From positions 2,792,501-2,856,500 of the forward strand of contig NC_013173.1 in NCBI RefSeq assembly GCF_000023225.1: a DNA stretch of 64,000 nt, given 5' to 3'. Positions 35,608-43,466 of the stretch are shown here, piece by piece; position 1 is the stretch's first letter; each line of letters begins with the position of its first letter. The notes beneath the pieces are model-generated. The model did not search any database. It was not told the origin of the DNA and saw nothing but the letters and a program-made list of their open reading frames with translations. Origin of the DNA: Desulfomicrobium baculatum DSM 4028. GTDB lineage: Bacteria; Desulfobacterota; Desulfovibrionia; Desulfovibrionales; Desulfomicrobiaceae. The position numbers and the translations under genes were made by a program.

Positions 35608-36054
35608 TTACGACGAAAGCTTGGCGCGCACCAGCGCGCTGAGTTCCTTTCCGTCAACACGGCCGGCATGTTCGCCAAGAATGGCGTTCATAACCTTGCC
35701 CATGTCTTTCATGCCGGAAGCTGCGAGGGTTTGGATGGTCGCGACCACAGCCTCTTCCAATTCGTGCGGGGAAAGGGCCGTGGGGAGGTAGGCGCGCAGG
35801 ATGAGGTGCTCGCGCTCCTCGATTTCAGCAAGATCGATCCGGCCCGCGGCCCGGAACTGATCAATGGATTCCTGGCGCTGTTTGACCTGTTTGGCCACAA
35901 CGTCCAGGATTTCGCTGTCGGTCAGCTCGCGACGGAGATCGACCTGCTTGTTTTTGACGGCTGCCTTGAGCATTCTCAAGACAGCCACCTCGTCAGTCTT
36001 TTTGGCCTTGAAAGCGGTCAAATAGTCCTTTTCAATGCGCGCATAAAGACTCAT
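35608..36054 (-). CDS. yqeY: YqeY/GatB-domain protein
   Basis: A 148-residue protein of the YqeY family, related to the C-terminal tRNA-binding domain of GatB. It has the family segments FKAKKTDEVAVLRMLKAAVK and REHLILRAYLPTALSPHELE, and ends in the helical bundle (ASGMKDMGKVMNAILGEHAG). It starts within the rpsU stop (TAATG). Its presence between rpsU and dnaG is common in many bacteria; the role may concern tRNA handling or transamidation but is not settled. Confidence 0.93.
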   Translation of the reverse strand: MSLYARIEKDYLTAFKAKKTDEVAVLRMLKAAVKNKQVDLRRELTDSEILDVVAKQVKQRQESIDQFRAAGRIDLAEIEEREHLILRAYLPTALSPHELEEAVVATIQTLAASGMKDMGKVMNAILGEHAGRVDGKELSALVRAKLSS

Positions 36055-36251
36055 TACATTACCTGCATTTTACGGATCTTCTTCAGCAGTCTTTTCTTGG
36101 CCGCAGCTTCCTTCTTCTTCTGGATGCTGGGTTTTTCGAAATGCTGACGCTTTTTCAACTCGGAAAGGATACCTGCCTTCTCTACCTGCTTCTTGAACTT
36201 ACGCAGGGAGTAGTCAAACGTATCGCTGTCACCCATGTATACACCTGGCAA
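36054..36251 (-). CDS. rpsU: Ribosomal protein S21 (TTG start)
   Basis: Small-subunit protein S21, 65 residues, which helps 30S initiation. The core [20 protein letters not shown] and the basic tail ([19 protein letters not shown]) are typical. The start is read as TTG at 36251, giving [14 protein letters not shown], because S21 proteins usually begin MPGVYV or similar and because GGAGGTGAT lies exactly 8 bases upstream. The next ATG (36236) would lose the conserved PGVY. It is the first gene of the macromolecular-synthesis operon, with a sigma70-like promoter about 60 bases upstream. Confidence 0.93.
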   Translation of the reverse strand: MPGVYMGDSDTFDYSLRKFKKQVEKAGILSELKKRQHFEKPSIQKKKEAAAKKRLLKKIRKMQVM

Positions 36252-36312
36252 ACGGATCACCTCCCGTTCTCGATCTGGCCCTGCCGGCTTGGTGGCGAGC
36301 AGGAAATTTTGT

Positions 36313-36341
36313 CTATTATGCAAACCTGGGGCGCATGGCAA
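36313..36341 (-). promoter_or_regulatory. Sigma70-type promoter of the rpsU operon
   Basis: Minus-strand TTGCCA-N17-TAATAG, with start near 36306, gives a leader of about 55 bases to the rpsU TTG. It lies just after the HU operon terminator. Confidence 0.6.
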
Positions 36342-36361
36342 GAAAAATAAGGGACAAAAAA

Positions 36362-36384
36362 AAGGGGCGCTCATGCAACCCCTT
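36362..36384 (-). terminator. Terminator of the HU-small protein operon
   Basis: Arms 36362-36367 and 36379-36384, with an inner GC stem, are followed on the minus strand by an eight-T run. It lies 24 bases after the small protein stop. Confidence 0.8.
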
Positions 36385-36407
36385 ATCAAAGCATCATGAA
36401 AATCAGG

Positions 36408-36581
36408 CTAGGAAATCTTTTCCTTAACGGTCTCGGCCAGAGACTTCAGAATAACCACGCCGACTCCGCTGCCTATGATGAAAAGCACAGCATAGAGTAC
36501 TCCGAAAAAAATGGCATGATCAGGCTGCCACCAAGGCAAATCCTGAGGCAGTGGGCTCTGAACAGTTTCCCCGTGCAGCAT
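36408..36581 (-). CDS. 57-residue single-span membrane protein downstream of HU
   Basis: This small gene is easily missed. It encodes MLHGETVQSPLPQDLPWWQP then a hydrophobic helix (about 23-46, HAIFFGVLYAVLFIIGSGVG) and a basic tail ending VKEKIS. GAGGGGG lies 6 bases before the ATG, the gene begins 18 bases after the HU stop, and the shared terminator follows. This gives good evidence of translation. The predicted form is one transmembrane helix with a short N-terminal domain. Function is unknown; no family is recognised. Confidence 0.75.
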   Translation of the reverse strand: MLHGETVQSPLPQDLPWWQPDHAIFFGVLYAVLFIIGSGVGVVILKSLAETVKEKIS

Positions 36582-36599
36582 AGGTCCCCCTCGCGGTAA

Positions 36600-36872
36600 T
36601 TACTTGATTGCGTCTTTGAGTTCCTTGCCGGGCCGGAACTTGACAACCTTGCAAGCGGGAATCTTCAGTTCTTCGCCGGTGCGGGGGTTACGTCCGGTGC
36701 GAGCCTGACGCTCTTCAACCACGAACGTTCCAAATCCGGTGAGGGTCATCTTCTTTTCAGTCACCAGAGTTTCCTGGACGGCCTTCAGAAATTCAGTCAG
36801 CGCGCGCTCGGCATTCGCCTTGGTCAATCCAGCCTTTTCCGCCATCTTTGCAACCAATTCAGCTTTCGTCAT
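36600..36872 (-). CDS. hup: DNA-binding protein HU
   Basis: Histone-like nucleoid protein of 90 residues. It carries MTKAELVAKMAEKAGLTKAN and the conserved TGFGTFVVEERQARTGRNPR arm, ending VVKFRPGKELKDAIK. Members bind DNA as dimers and bend it. The start at 36872 has AAGGAGG at 6 bases. The open frame runs upstream to 37220, but HU length fixes the start. It is followed after 18 bases by the small membrane protein and the common terminator. Confidence 0.95.
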   Translation of the reverse strand: MTKAELVAKMAEKAGLTKANAERALTEFLKAVQETLVTEKKMTLTGFGTFVVEERQARTGRNPRTGEELKIPACKVVKFRPGKELKDAIK

Positions 36873-37122
36873 CAGTCTTCCTCCTTTGCAGTAAATTACC
36901 AACGGGTGCGTGAAACTCTCCAGAAGTCTCATGGGCTCACAACCGTCAACACTTGGCACATTCAGCCTGATCTTGAAATTTCCCGGACAACGGCTGCGAC
37001 ACTTCCTACTGGAAGGAAAGAAACATGTCCATAGGGCTTCAGCACTTAGCCCACCGCCCTTTCCGGCGCAAACGCTCAGTGGGCAGGCAAACAGAATTTC
37101 ACCTGCAAAGTCAAGCTTATTT

Positions 37123-38016
37123 TCAAAAATACTCCGGTAAACCCTGCCCTGACGGGCATTTCGCGCTTTTTGCCGCCTCATTTTTCGGATCGAGAACCCG
37201 AGCCAGGGATCGCAACGCATCCGGACTCAATTCTTCGGGCCGGACCCGCCTGTCCACTCCCAGTTCCCCGCACCACGTCTCCACCGCTTCAGACCAGTGG
37301 GCCTTGAGGATCGTACCCAGCTGTTTGCGGCGCTGCTGAAAAAGGATCTTCACCGTCCAGGACAGGGCCGCGGCATCCTCCCAGGCCGGATCGGGCCGGG
37401 GCAAAAAGCGCACAATGGCCGAGTCGACCTTGGGTTGCGGACGAAAGACATGCGGCGGAACCGTGAACACGTATTCGCCACGCACAAAGTTCCCGACCCA
37501 GGCCGAGAGCGCGCCATAGGTTCTGCTCCCTTCCTTGGCCGTCAGGCGCAGGGCCACCTCTTTCTGGACCATGAAGAGCATGCTCCTAAAAGAGCGGCAG
37601 CGGCTGACCATCTCCCAGATCATGGGCGAGGCCACGTTGTAGGGCAGGTTTCCGATCAGGGACAGGCCGGGCAGACGCCGCGTTCCCTCCCAGCAAAAAT
37701 CCAGCCCGTCGGCGTGGACCACGCCAACCGCAGGAAACTCCGCCTTGATCCAGCTCACCAATTCGGAATCCTTTTCAAGCGCCATGACCGGGCCGTCGTG
37801 CCCGGCCAGAATACGGGTCAATGCGCCTCTCCCCGGGCCGATCTCAAGCACCGGGTCTCCCGGCGCAAGCTCAAGGCTGGCGACGATACGCCTGCAGATA
37901 TTGGGATCAGACAGAAAATTCTGCCCCAGAGAGCGCTTGGGAGCGAAAAAAGAGGCTCTATCCACGGCGGGGCATCCGGCGTTGCCGTTCGAGCCTGCGC
38001 TTGGCACGACGGTCAT
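37123..38016 (-). CDS. ksgA: 16S rRNA dimethyladenosine transferase KsgA/RsmA
   Basis: Dimethylates two adjacent adenines near the 3' end of 16S rRNA with SAM. It has SLGQNFLSDPNICRRIV, VLEIGPGRGALTRILAG (SAM motif) and the NLPY catalytic motif SLIGNLPYNVASPMIWE. The start is uncertain: the ATG at 38016 overlaps the DUF2062 gene by 59 bases and has no ribosome site, whereas a GTG at 37965 gives MDRASFFAPKRSLGQNF, closer to the usual N-terminus, and overlaps the upstream stop by 8 bases. The C-terminal tail is slightly long. Confidence 0.94.
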   Translation of the reverse strand: MTVVPSAGSNGNAGCPAVDRASFFAPKRSLGQNFLSDPNICRRIVASLELAPGDPVLEIGPGRGALTRILAGHDGPVMALEKDSELVSWIKAEFPAVGVVHADGLDFCWEGTRRLPGLSLIGNLPYNVASPMIWEMVSRCRSFRSMLFMVQKEVALRLTAKEGSRTYGALSAWVGNFVRGEYVFTVPPHVFRPQPKVDSAIVRFLPRPDPAWEDAAALSWTVKILFQQRRKQLGTILKAHWSEAVETWCGELGVDRRVRPEELSPDALRSLARVLDPKNEAAKSAKCPSGQGLPEYF

Positions 38017-38467
38017 GATAGATGAGCACGGCGCGCAGGGTGACGAAATAGGTGATCATGGCCAACGGAATACCGGCGATGAACCCGCCCAGGGTGGTGA
38101 TAAGCAGCCACTTCCAGCTGCGCTGCAAAAGTTCCAGAAGCGGCAGGTTCAAGAATTCGTGAATGCTCAGGTGTGCAACGTCCACCGGCACAAAAACCTT
38201 GCCCAGCATGTACAGCAAGGGGAAAATCAGGGCCCAGTTGAAGGGGTTGCTCCACCAGGTCCCGAGGGCGGCAGCGATGATATTGCCGCGCATGACAAAG
38301 GCAAGAGCCACTGCGATGGCCATCTGCAGGGACAAAAAGGGCAAAGCGCCGGCAAACACGCCCAAGGCCAACCCTAGAGCGATGGACTCGGCCGGGGCCT
38401 TGATGCGCACGACACGCAGATAGGAATAGCGGCTCAAACGAGCGATTTTAACCCAGATTCTTTCCAT
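37958..38467 (-). CDS. DUF2062 family membrane protein
   Basis: Membrane protein of 169 residues of the DUF2062 family. It has two or three hydrophobic helices (about 27-60, 75-95 and 118-145), SYLRVVRIKAPAESIALGLA at the N-terminus and the family segment GTWWSNPFNWALIFPLLYML. The end is Arg-rich. The ATG has no clear ribosome site and lies only 15 bases after a terminator-like hairpin. It overlaps ksgA, with which it is probably co-transcribed. Function unknown. Confidence 0.87.
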   Translation of the reverse strand: MERIWVKIARLSRYSYLRVVRIKAPAESIALGLALGVFAGALPFLSLQMAIAVALAFVMRGNIIAAALGTWWSNPFNWALIFPLLYMLGKVFVPVDVAHLSIHEFLNLPLLELLQRSWKWLLITTLGGFIAGIPLAMITYFVTLRAVLIYHDRRAKRRLERQRRMPRRG

Positions 38468-38482
38468 GAATTCACATAAAAA

Positions 38483-38510
38483 AAGGCAGCTGGAGTTTCC
38501 AGCATGCCTT
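38483..38510 (-). terminator. Terminator-like hairpin before DUF2062
   Basis: Arms 38483-38493 and 38499-38510, with one bulge, are followed on the minus strand by TTTTTTTATG. It lies 135 bases after the ferritin stop and 15 bases before the DUF2062 start, downstream of a TTGACA element, so it may be a leader attenuator or the ferritin operon terminator. Confidence 0.65.
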
Positions 38511-38544
38511 GGTTTCCGGCGTAAGCAAATTACCTTTGCCGTCG

Positions 38545-38573
38545 ATGTATTGCCCTGCCGTGCGGATTGTCAA
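38545..38573 (-). promoter_or_regulatory. Possible sigma70 promoter for DUF2062-ksgA
   Basis: A perfect TTGACA (38568-38573) is followed after 16-18 bases by a poor -10 (AATACA/ATACAT). If used, the transcript starts near 38537 and crosses the hairpin at 38483-38510. Confidence 0.4.
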
Positions 38574-38644
38574 TTCATTTCAATCCGCGCCGCGCCCGGC
38601 TCCGGCACAGGGAGATAATGGGCAGGACCAGCCTGCCCCGATCC

Positions 38645-39151
38645 TCAAGCCACCGGGGGCGTGAACACTCTCGTGGCCATATCCCGGTCCATCATGAAGA
38701 GGCCTCCGCCATCGGAGCCCAGGAGGCGCAGCTTCTGCACGACCTCGTTCACGCTGTCCTCTTCCTCCACCTGCTCATCCACAAACCAGCCAAGGAAACT
38801 CGCCGTGGCGTGATCCTTTTCCTTGATGGCCAGATCAACGAGGCTGTTGATCCTGCTCGTGATGTAGGCCTCATGTTTCTGCGCGGCTTCCATGGCCGCC
38901 AGGGGGCTTTCCCATTCAAACTGCGGCTTCTCGATCGCATCCAGAGTCACGCGCCCGCCGCGTTCACTCACGTAGCGGAAAAACTTCATCGCGTGAAAGG
39001 TTTCCTCCTGGTTCTGGACCGTCATCCAGTTGGCGAACCCGCCCAGATTCTTGTCCTGGAAATAGGCCACCATGGCCAAATACAGGTATGCGGAAAACAT
39101 CTCCGCGTTGATCTGTTCGTTGAGCGCTTTTTCTATCTTGGGACTTATCAT
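38645..39151 (-). CDS. ftn: Ferritin
   Basis: Non-haem ferritin of 168 residues for iron storage and peroxide control. The four-helix family pattern is clear: INAEMFSAYLYLAMVAYF (ferroxidase Glu and Tyr), QNQEETFHAMKFF (Glu and His ligands), EAYITSRINSLVDLAIKEKD, and FLGWFVDEQVEEEDSVNEVV. The C-terminal tail VFTPPVA is short. It lies 30 bases after tpx on the same strand, so the two oxidative-stress genes probably form one operon. Confidence 0.96.
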   Translation of the reverse strand: MISPKIEKALNEQINAEMFSAYLYLAMVAYFQDKNLGGFANWMTVQNQEETFHAMKFFRYVSERGGRVTLDAIEKPQFEWESPLAAMEAAQKHEAYITSRINSLVDLAIKEKDHATASFLGWFVDEQVEEEDSVNEVVQKLRLLGSDGGGLFMMDRDMATRVFTPPVA

Positions 39152-39181
39152 CGGTCACCTTCCTTCAAAAAATATTTGTAA

Positions 39182-39697
39182 TTAAAGTAGCTTTTTAACA
39201 GCGCCAAGCACCGCGGCATAGTCGGGTTCGTGGGTCAGTTCGGGCACGACCTGCACGTAGGCCACCTTGCCGCCGGCGTCTATGACGAAGATCGCCCGGG
39301 CCAGCAGGCGCAGGCCGTCGATGAGCACGCCGTATGCCTGCCCGAAGGAGGCAGTCTGATAATCGGAAACGGTCTGCACGTTCTCAACGCCTGCGTTGCC
39401 GCACCAGCGTTTCTGGGCAAAGGGCAGGTCCATGCTCACGGTCAGGACCTTGACCTTGTCGCCCAGGTTCTGGGCTTCCTGATTGAAACGCCGCGTCTCC
39501 ATGTCGCAGACAGGAGTATCCAGGGACGGCACGGCGGAGATGATCACGACCTTGCCCTTGAGACTCGAAAGGGACACGGGACCAAGATCATTGTCGACCA
39601 CTGAAAAATCAGGAGCAGCCATGCCAGGAGTGATCTCCGGGCCGAGCAGGGTCAGAGGATTTCCCTTCATCGTCACTACGTTATCTCTTTTATTCAT
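39182..39697 (-). CDS. tpx: Thiol peroxidase Tpx
   Basis: Atypical two-Cys peroxiredoxin of 171 residues that reduces peroxides using thioredoxin. The peroxidatic cysteine is C64 in SLDTPVCDMETRRFN and the resolving cysteine is C99 in FAQKRWCGNAGVEN. The Tpx family N-terminus (VVTMKGNPLTLLGPEI) is present. There is no signal peptide. It is followed by ferritin. Confidence 0.96.
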   Translation of the reverse strand: MNKRDNVVTMKGNPLTLLGPEITPGMAAPDFSVVDNDLGPVSLSSLKGKVVIISAVPSLDTPVCDMETRRFNQEAQNLGDKVKVLTVSMDLPFAQKRWCGNAGVENVQTVSDYQTASFGQAYGVLIDGLRLLARAIFVIDAGGKVAYVQVVPELTHEPDYAAVLGAVKKLL

Positions 39698-39909
39698 AGC
39701 AGTCTCCGTTGTTTGAGGTCGGGGCGCCGTGACTCACCACAAAGACGCCGATCCGACCGGTTTATCGGTAGCAGTTTGCATTCTAAGGCTTTCAGCCGTC
39801 CGCGCAAGGGGAAAGATGCATTTTCAGCTCTTGCGTACACGCAACCGCTCCCAAAGCACAGACGTTTTGGCCGCTGGTCAACCGCCCCGCCCCCTGCTAC
39901 ACCGCCCCC

Positions 39910-41214
39910 ATGCACGCTTCCCGACTGGTTTTCCTGGGCCTGGACGGCCTGCCCTGGTCCCTGGCCCAAAACCTCTGTGCCCAGGGTCTGCTCCCGAACC
40001 TCGCCACCATCGCAGGCACCCCCGGCTGCCGGGCCATTTCGGCCGAACTGCCCGAACTCTCGCCCGTGAACTGGACCAGCCTCTTCACCGCGTCCGCGCC
40101 AGGCGAGCACGGGGTGTACGGCTTCACCCGCCTCGACCCGCAAAGCTATGAGCTGCAATTCACGGACTTCACCCATGTGCACGGGGCGACCATTTTCGAA
40201 CGTCTGGCGGACAAGGGCCTGTTCAGCAAGGTCGTGAACATGCCCAACCTTGCCCCGGTGCGGCCCATGCGGTCCATGCTCGTGGCCGGATTTCCGGCCC
40301 AGGAGCTGCAGGGTTCCGTGCACCCTCCTGCCCTGGAAGGCATCCTGGCCGACCACGGCTACACCATTGAGGCCGACACCGTGCGCGGGGCCACGGACCC
40401 GGCCTTTCTGCTGGACGACCTGCATCGCTCCCTGGCGTGCCGGCAAAAGGCCCTTGACCTTTTGTGGCCGGACCTGGCCTGGGACCTGTTCTTCTTCGTG
40501 CTGACGGAGACGGACCGACTCGGCCATTTCCTCTTTCCCGCCCTGGTGGAGCCCTACCATCCCTGGCGCTCCGAAGCCCTGCGCTTCATGGCCGCCTGGG
40601 ACCGCCTCATCGGAAAATTCTTCGCCCGCTATCAGGCCCTCCCGGAACCAAAGCGCCTGCTGATCATGGCCGACCACGGCTTCACGACCCTCACGCAGGA
40701 GGTCGACCTGAACGCATGGCTTCGCGACCAGGGCCTGCTGCACCTCTCCCGCCAGCCTGCCGGCGAATGGGACGCGCAGGCCATAAGTCCGGCAACAAAG
40801 GCTTTTGCCCTTGACCCGGGGCGCATCTACCTGCACGCAAGACAGCGTTTCGCGCGCGGCGGGCTGTCCGTTCCCGAGGCCGACCGGCTGGGTGCGGAAC
40901 TGGCCGACGCCCTGTCCCGTCTGACCTGGCGGGGGCGAACGGTCATCCGTCACGTATTCCAAGGCCGAAGCCTGTATCACGGCGCCCAGGCCCACCTGGC
41001 TCCAGACCTGGTGCTGGTCCCGCAGTCCGGATTCGACCTGAAGGGCAAATTTGGCCGCACGGACATGTTCGGCCATTTCGGCCGCCAAGGCATGCACACA
41101 GCCGACGACGTGTTTTTTTACGATTCCATGGGCGCATCCGCCCGTACACCGACAGAGGTCGGCCAGGCAATTCTGGACCACTTCGACATTCCCGCCGCCA
41201 CCTTTGAGGTCTGA
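39910..41214 (+). CDS. Alkaline phosphatase superfamily phosphodiesterase/phosphatase
   Basis: A 434-residue metal-dependent enzyme of the alkaline phosphatase/nucleotide pyrophosphatase superfamily. Metal-site residues are visible: VFLGLDGLPW (Asp12), the Thr nucleophile region SPVNWTSLFTA, TETDRLGHFL (Asp/His) and LIMADHGFTTL (Asp-His). There is no signal peptide, so it is probably cytoplasmic. The ATG at 39910 has a poor ribosome site. It is 6 bases before the UvrD-like helicase, so the two are probably co-transcribed, but no shared function is evident. Phosphodiesterase or phosphatase on a nucleotide or lipid headgroup are both possible. Confidence 0.85.
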   Translation: MHASRLVFLGLDGLPWSLAQNLCAQGLLPNLATIAGTPGCRAISAELPELSPVNWTSLFTASAPGEHGVYGFTRLDPQSYELQFTDFTHVHGATIFERLADKGLFSKVVNMPNLAPVRPMRSMLVAGFPAQELQGSVHPPALEGILADHGYTIEADTVRGATDPAFLLDDLHRSLACRQKALDLLWPDLAWDLFFFVLTETDRLGHFLFPALVEPYHPWRSEALRFMAAWDRLIGKFFARYQALPEPKRLLIMADHGFTTLTQEVDLNAWLRDQGLLHLSRQPAGEWDAQAISPATKAFALDPGRIYLHARQRFARGGLSVPEADRLGAELADALSRLTWRGRTVIRHVFQGRSLYHGAQAHLAPDLVLVPQSGFDLKGKFGRTDMFGHFGRQGMHTADDVFFYDSMGASARTPTEVGQAILDHFDIPAATFEV

Positions 41215-41220
41215 AGAATC

Positions 41221-43395
41221 ATGCGCATCGACTATCAGAACGACTTGAATCCCGCCCAGTACGAGGCCGCAACCACCCTTGAAGGACCCGTGCTGGTCAT
41301 CGCCGGAGCCGGCTCGGGCAAGACCCGCACCGTGGTCTACCGCCTGGCCAGGCTAGTTGAATCCGGCGTATCCCCGGCCGAGATCCTGCTTTTGACCTTC
41401 ACCCGCAAGGCCTCCTCGGAGATGCTGCACCGCGCGGGAGGCCTGCTGGGGCATCAGGGTCTGGGACACGTGCGCGGCGGCACCTTCCACGGCTTCGCCT
41501 ATTCCCTGCTCAAGCAGCATGCGGGCCTGCTGGGCTTCGAGCGCGGGGCCACGGTTATGGACCGCTCCGATGCGGAAGAGATACTCAGTCAGGCCAAGGA
41601 TCGCCTGAAGATCGGCAAGGGCGACCGCAAATTTCCCAAAAGGGCCACGATCATCGGGCTCTACAGCAAAAGCCGCAACAAGGAGCTCTCCCTGGAGCAG
41701 GTGCTGCGCCAGGAAGCCTATCACCTGGGCTCCTACGAGGACGACCTGCGCCGACTGCTCGAAGAATACGAGCGCATCAAGCAGGAGTGCGGACTCCTCG
41801 ATTACGACGACCTGCTTTTTCTGCTGGAACGCCTGCTGACCGAGCATCCGCAGGTCCGCGAAGCCGTGACCTCGTCCATCTCCCACATCATGGTCGACGA
41901 GTACCAGGACACCAACCTCGTGCAGGCGCGGCTGGTCGGCCTTCTGACCAAGCCCGGCGACACGAGCCCCAATGTCATGGCCGTGGGCGACGACGCCCAG
42001 TCGATCTACGCCTTTCGCGGCGCCAACGTGAAAAACATCCTTGATTTTCCCAAGACCTTTCCCGGCACAAAGCTCATCAAGCTTGAACAGAACTACCGCT
42101 CAACCCAGCCAATCCTGGAATTGACCAACGCCATTCTGGACGGTTTCCGCGAGAAGTTCGCCAAACGCCTCTTTTCCGAGCGCACGGACTCGCGTCTGCC
42201 GGAGCATGTGCTGCCCTTCTCGGACCGCAGCCAGGCCCGCCTGGTCGCGGCCAAGGTGGTGGAACTGTCCCGCACCTATGCCCTGGACCAGATCGCGGTC
42301 CTGTTCCGGGCCGGATATCAATCCTACCATGTGGAAGTGGAGCTGAACAAGATCGGGCTTGGCTTTCGCAAATACGGCGGGATCAAATTCTCCGAAGCCG
42401 CGCACATAAAAGATGTCCTGGCCTGCCTGCGCCTTGCCCAGAACACGTCGGACATCCCGGCCTGGCAGCGCATCCTCGGCAATGTGCCTGGCATCGGCCC
42501 CAAGAGCGCACAAAAAATCCATCACGCGGCCATGATCAACGATCAAGCCTTCATCAAGGCCCAGCGCGCCAAGCGGCCGGCTCTCGACGACCTCTTGCGC
42601 GTGCTCGATACCCTGCGCACCCAGGTCATGCGGCCGTCCACGGCCATCACCTTCGTGCTCGAATACTACCTGCCCGTGCTGCGCGAAAAATTCCCCGACG
42701 ACTACCCGCGCCGCGAAGCGGGCCTCGAAGAGCTGGTCCAGATCTCCCTCAGCTATGACGATACCGCCTCCTTTCTGGGCGACCTGAGCCTGGACAGCCC
42801 CGATGCCGAGGAGGAGCGCGGCCAGGCCGTGACCCTGTCCACGGTGCATTCGGCCAAAGGTTTGGAGTGGGACGCGGTGCTGGTCATCGATCTGGTGGAG
42901 GACCGCTTCCCGTCCCGCCACGCCATGAACGACAGCGACGACTTCGAGGAAGAGCGCCGCCTCATGTACGTGGCCTGCACCCGCGCCCGCGACAGCCTGA
43001 TCCTTTTCTCCCCCGAGGCCCTCTACAGCCGCGAACTCTCCGCCACCACCCCGGCCCGAGTCAGCCCTTTCCTGCAGGACATCCCCGCCCATCTGCTGAG
43101 CCGCTACCGCGAGCAGTTCACGGGCGGCGTGGGCCTGCAAACCCTGCCCACGCCCCGACGCACGTCGGAGAGCACGTCGGCCCATATCTCCCGCCCGGGA
43201 CCGGGCGAAGATTTCGAGGCCCCGGCGCCAAGGCCCGCATCCAGCACCCAGACCCCGGTGCAGGGCACCTACTGCCGGCACAAGATCTTCGGCCGCGGCA
43301 AGGTGGTCCAGCGCGTGGAACCGAACAAGTACAAGATCAACTTCCCCGGATTCGGGCTGAAGCTCATCATCGAGGATTTCGTGGAACTGGAATAG
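41221..43395 (+). CDS. UvrD/PcrA-type DNA helicase
   Basis: Superfamily 1A 3'-5' DNA helicase, 724 residues. Motifs in order are VIAGAGSGKTRTVVYRL (Walker A), LLLTFTRKASSEM, VDEYQDTNLVQARLVG (Walker B), VGDDAQSIYAFRGANVKNIL, LEQNYRSTQPILELTNAIL, VSTVHSAKGLEWD-like TLSTVHSAKGLEWDAVLV, and RRLMYVACTRARDSLILF. The C-terminus after about 610 is Pro/Arg-rich and ends in a small beta domain (YCRHKIFGRGKVVQRVEPNK). This tail is typical of PcrA/UvrD family members that bind partners. Rep or UvrD cannot be told apart here. Confidence 0.93.
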   Translation: MRIDYQNDLNPAQYEAATTLEGPVLVIAGAGSGKTRTVVYRLARLVESGVSPAEILLLTFTRKASSEMLHRAGGLLGHQGLGHVRGGTFHGFAYSLLKQHAGLLGFERGATVMDRSDAEEILSQAKDRLKIGKGDRKFPKRATIIGLYSKSRNKELSLEQVLRQEAYHLGSYEDDLRRLLEEYERIKQECGLLDYDDLLFLLERLLTEHPQVREAVTSSISHIMVDEYQDTNLVQARLVGLLTKPGDTSPNVMAVGDDAQSIYAFRGANVKNILDFPKTFPGTKLIKLEQNYRSTQPILELTNAILDGFREKFAKRLFSERTDSRLPEHVLPFSDRSQARLVAAKVVELSRTYALDQIAVLFRAGYQSYHVEVELNKIGLGFRKYGGIKFSEAAHIKDVLACLRLAQNTSDIPAWQRILGNVPGIGPKSAQKIHHAAMINDQAFIKAQRAKRPALDDLLRVLDTLRTQVMRPSTAITFVLEYYLPVLREKFPDDYPRREAGLEELVQISLSYDDTASFLGDLSLDSPDAEEERGQAVTLSTVHSAKGLEWDAVLVIDLVEDRFPSRHAMNDSDDFEEERRLMYVACTRARDSLILFSPEALYSRELSATTPARVSPFLQDIPAHLLSRYREQFTGGVGLQTLPTPRRTSESTSAHISRPGPGEDFEAPAPRPASSTQTPVQGTYCRHKIFGRGKVVQRVEPNKYKINFPGFGLKLIIEDFVELE

Positions 43396-43396
43396 A

Positions 43397-43428
43397 AAAC
43401 GGGACGCGCTTTTGGACGCATCCCGTTT
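43397..43428. terminator. Terminator after the helicase gene
   Basis: An 8-bp stem (43397-43404 with 43421-43428) follows the helicase stop directly. The tail is only CTAAAC on the plus strand and the minus strand has TTTTC, so it may serve both convergent genes weakly. Confidence 0.55.
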
Positions 43429-43466
43429 CTAAACCGACTCGCCTCATATCCCCGAAGGGACGGACC

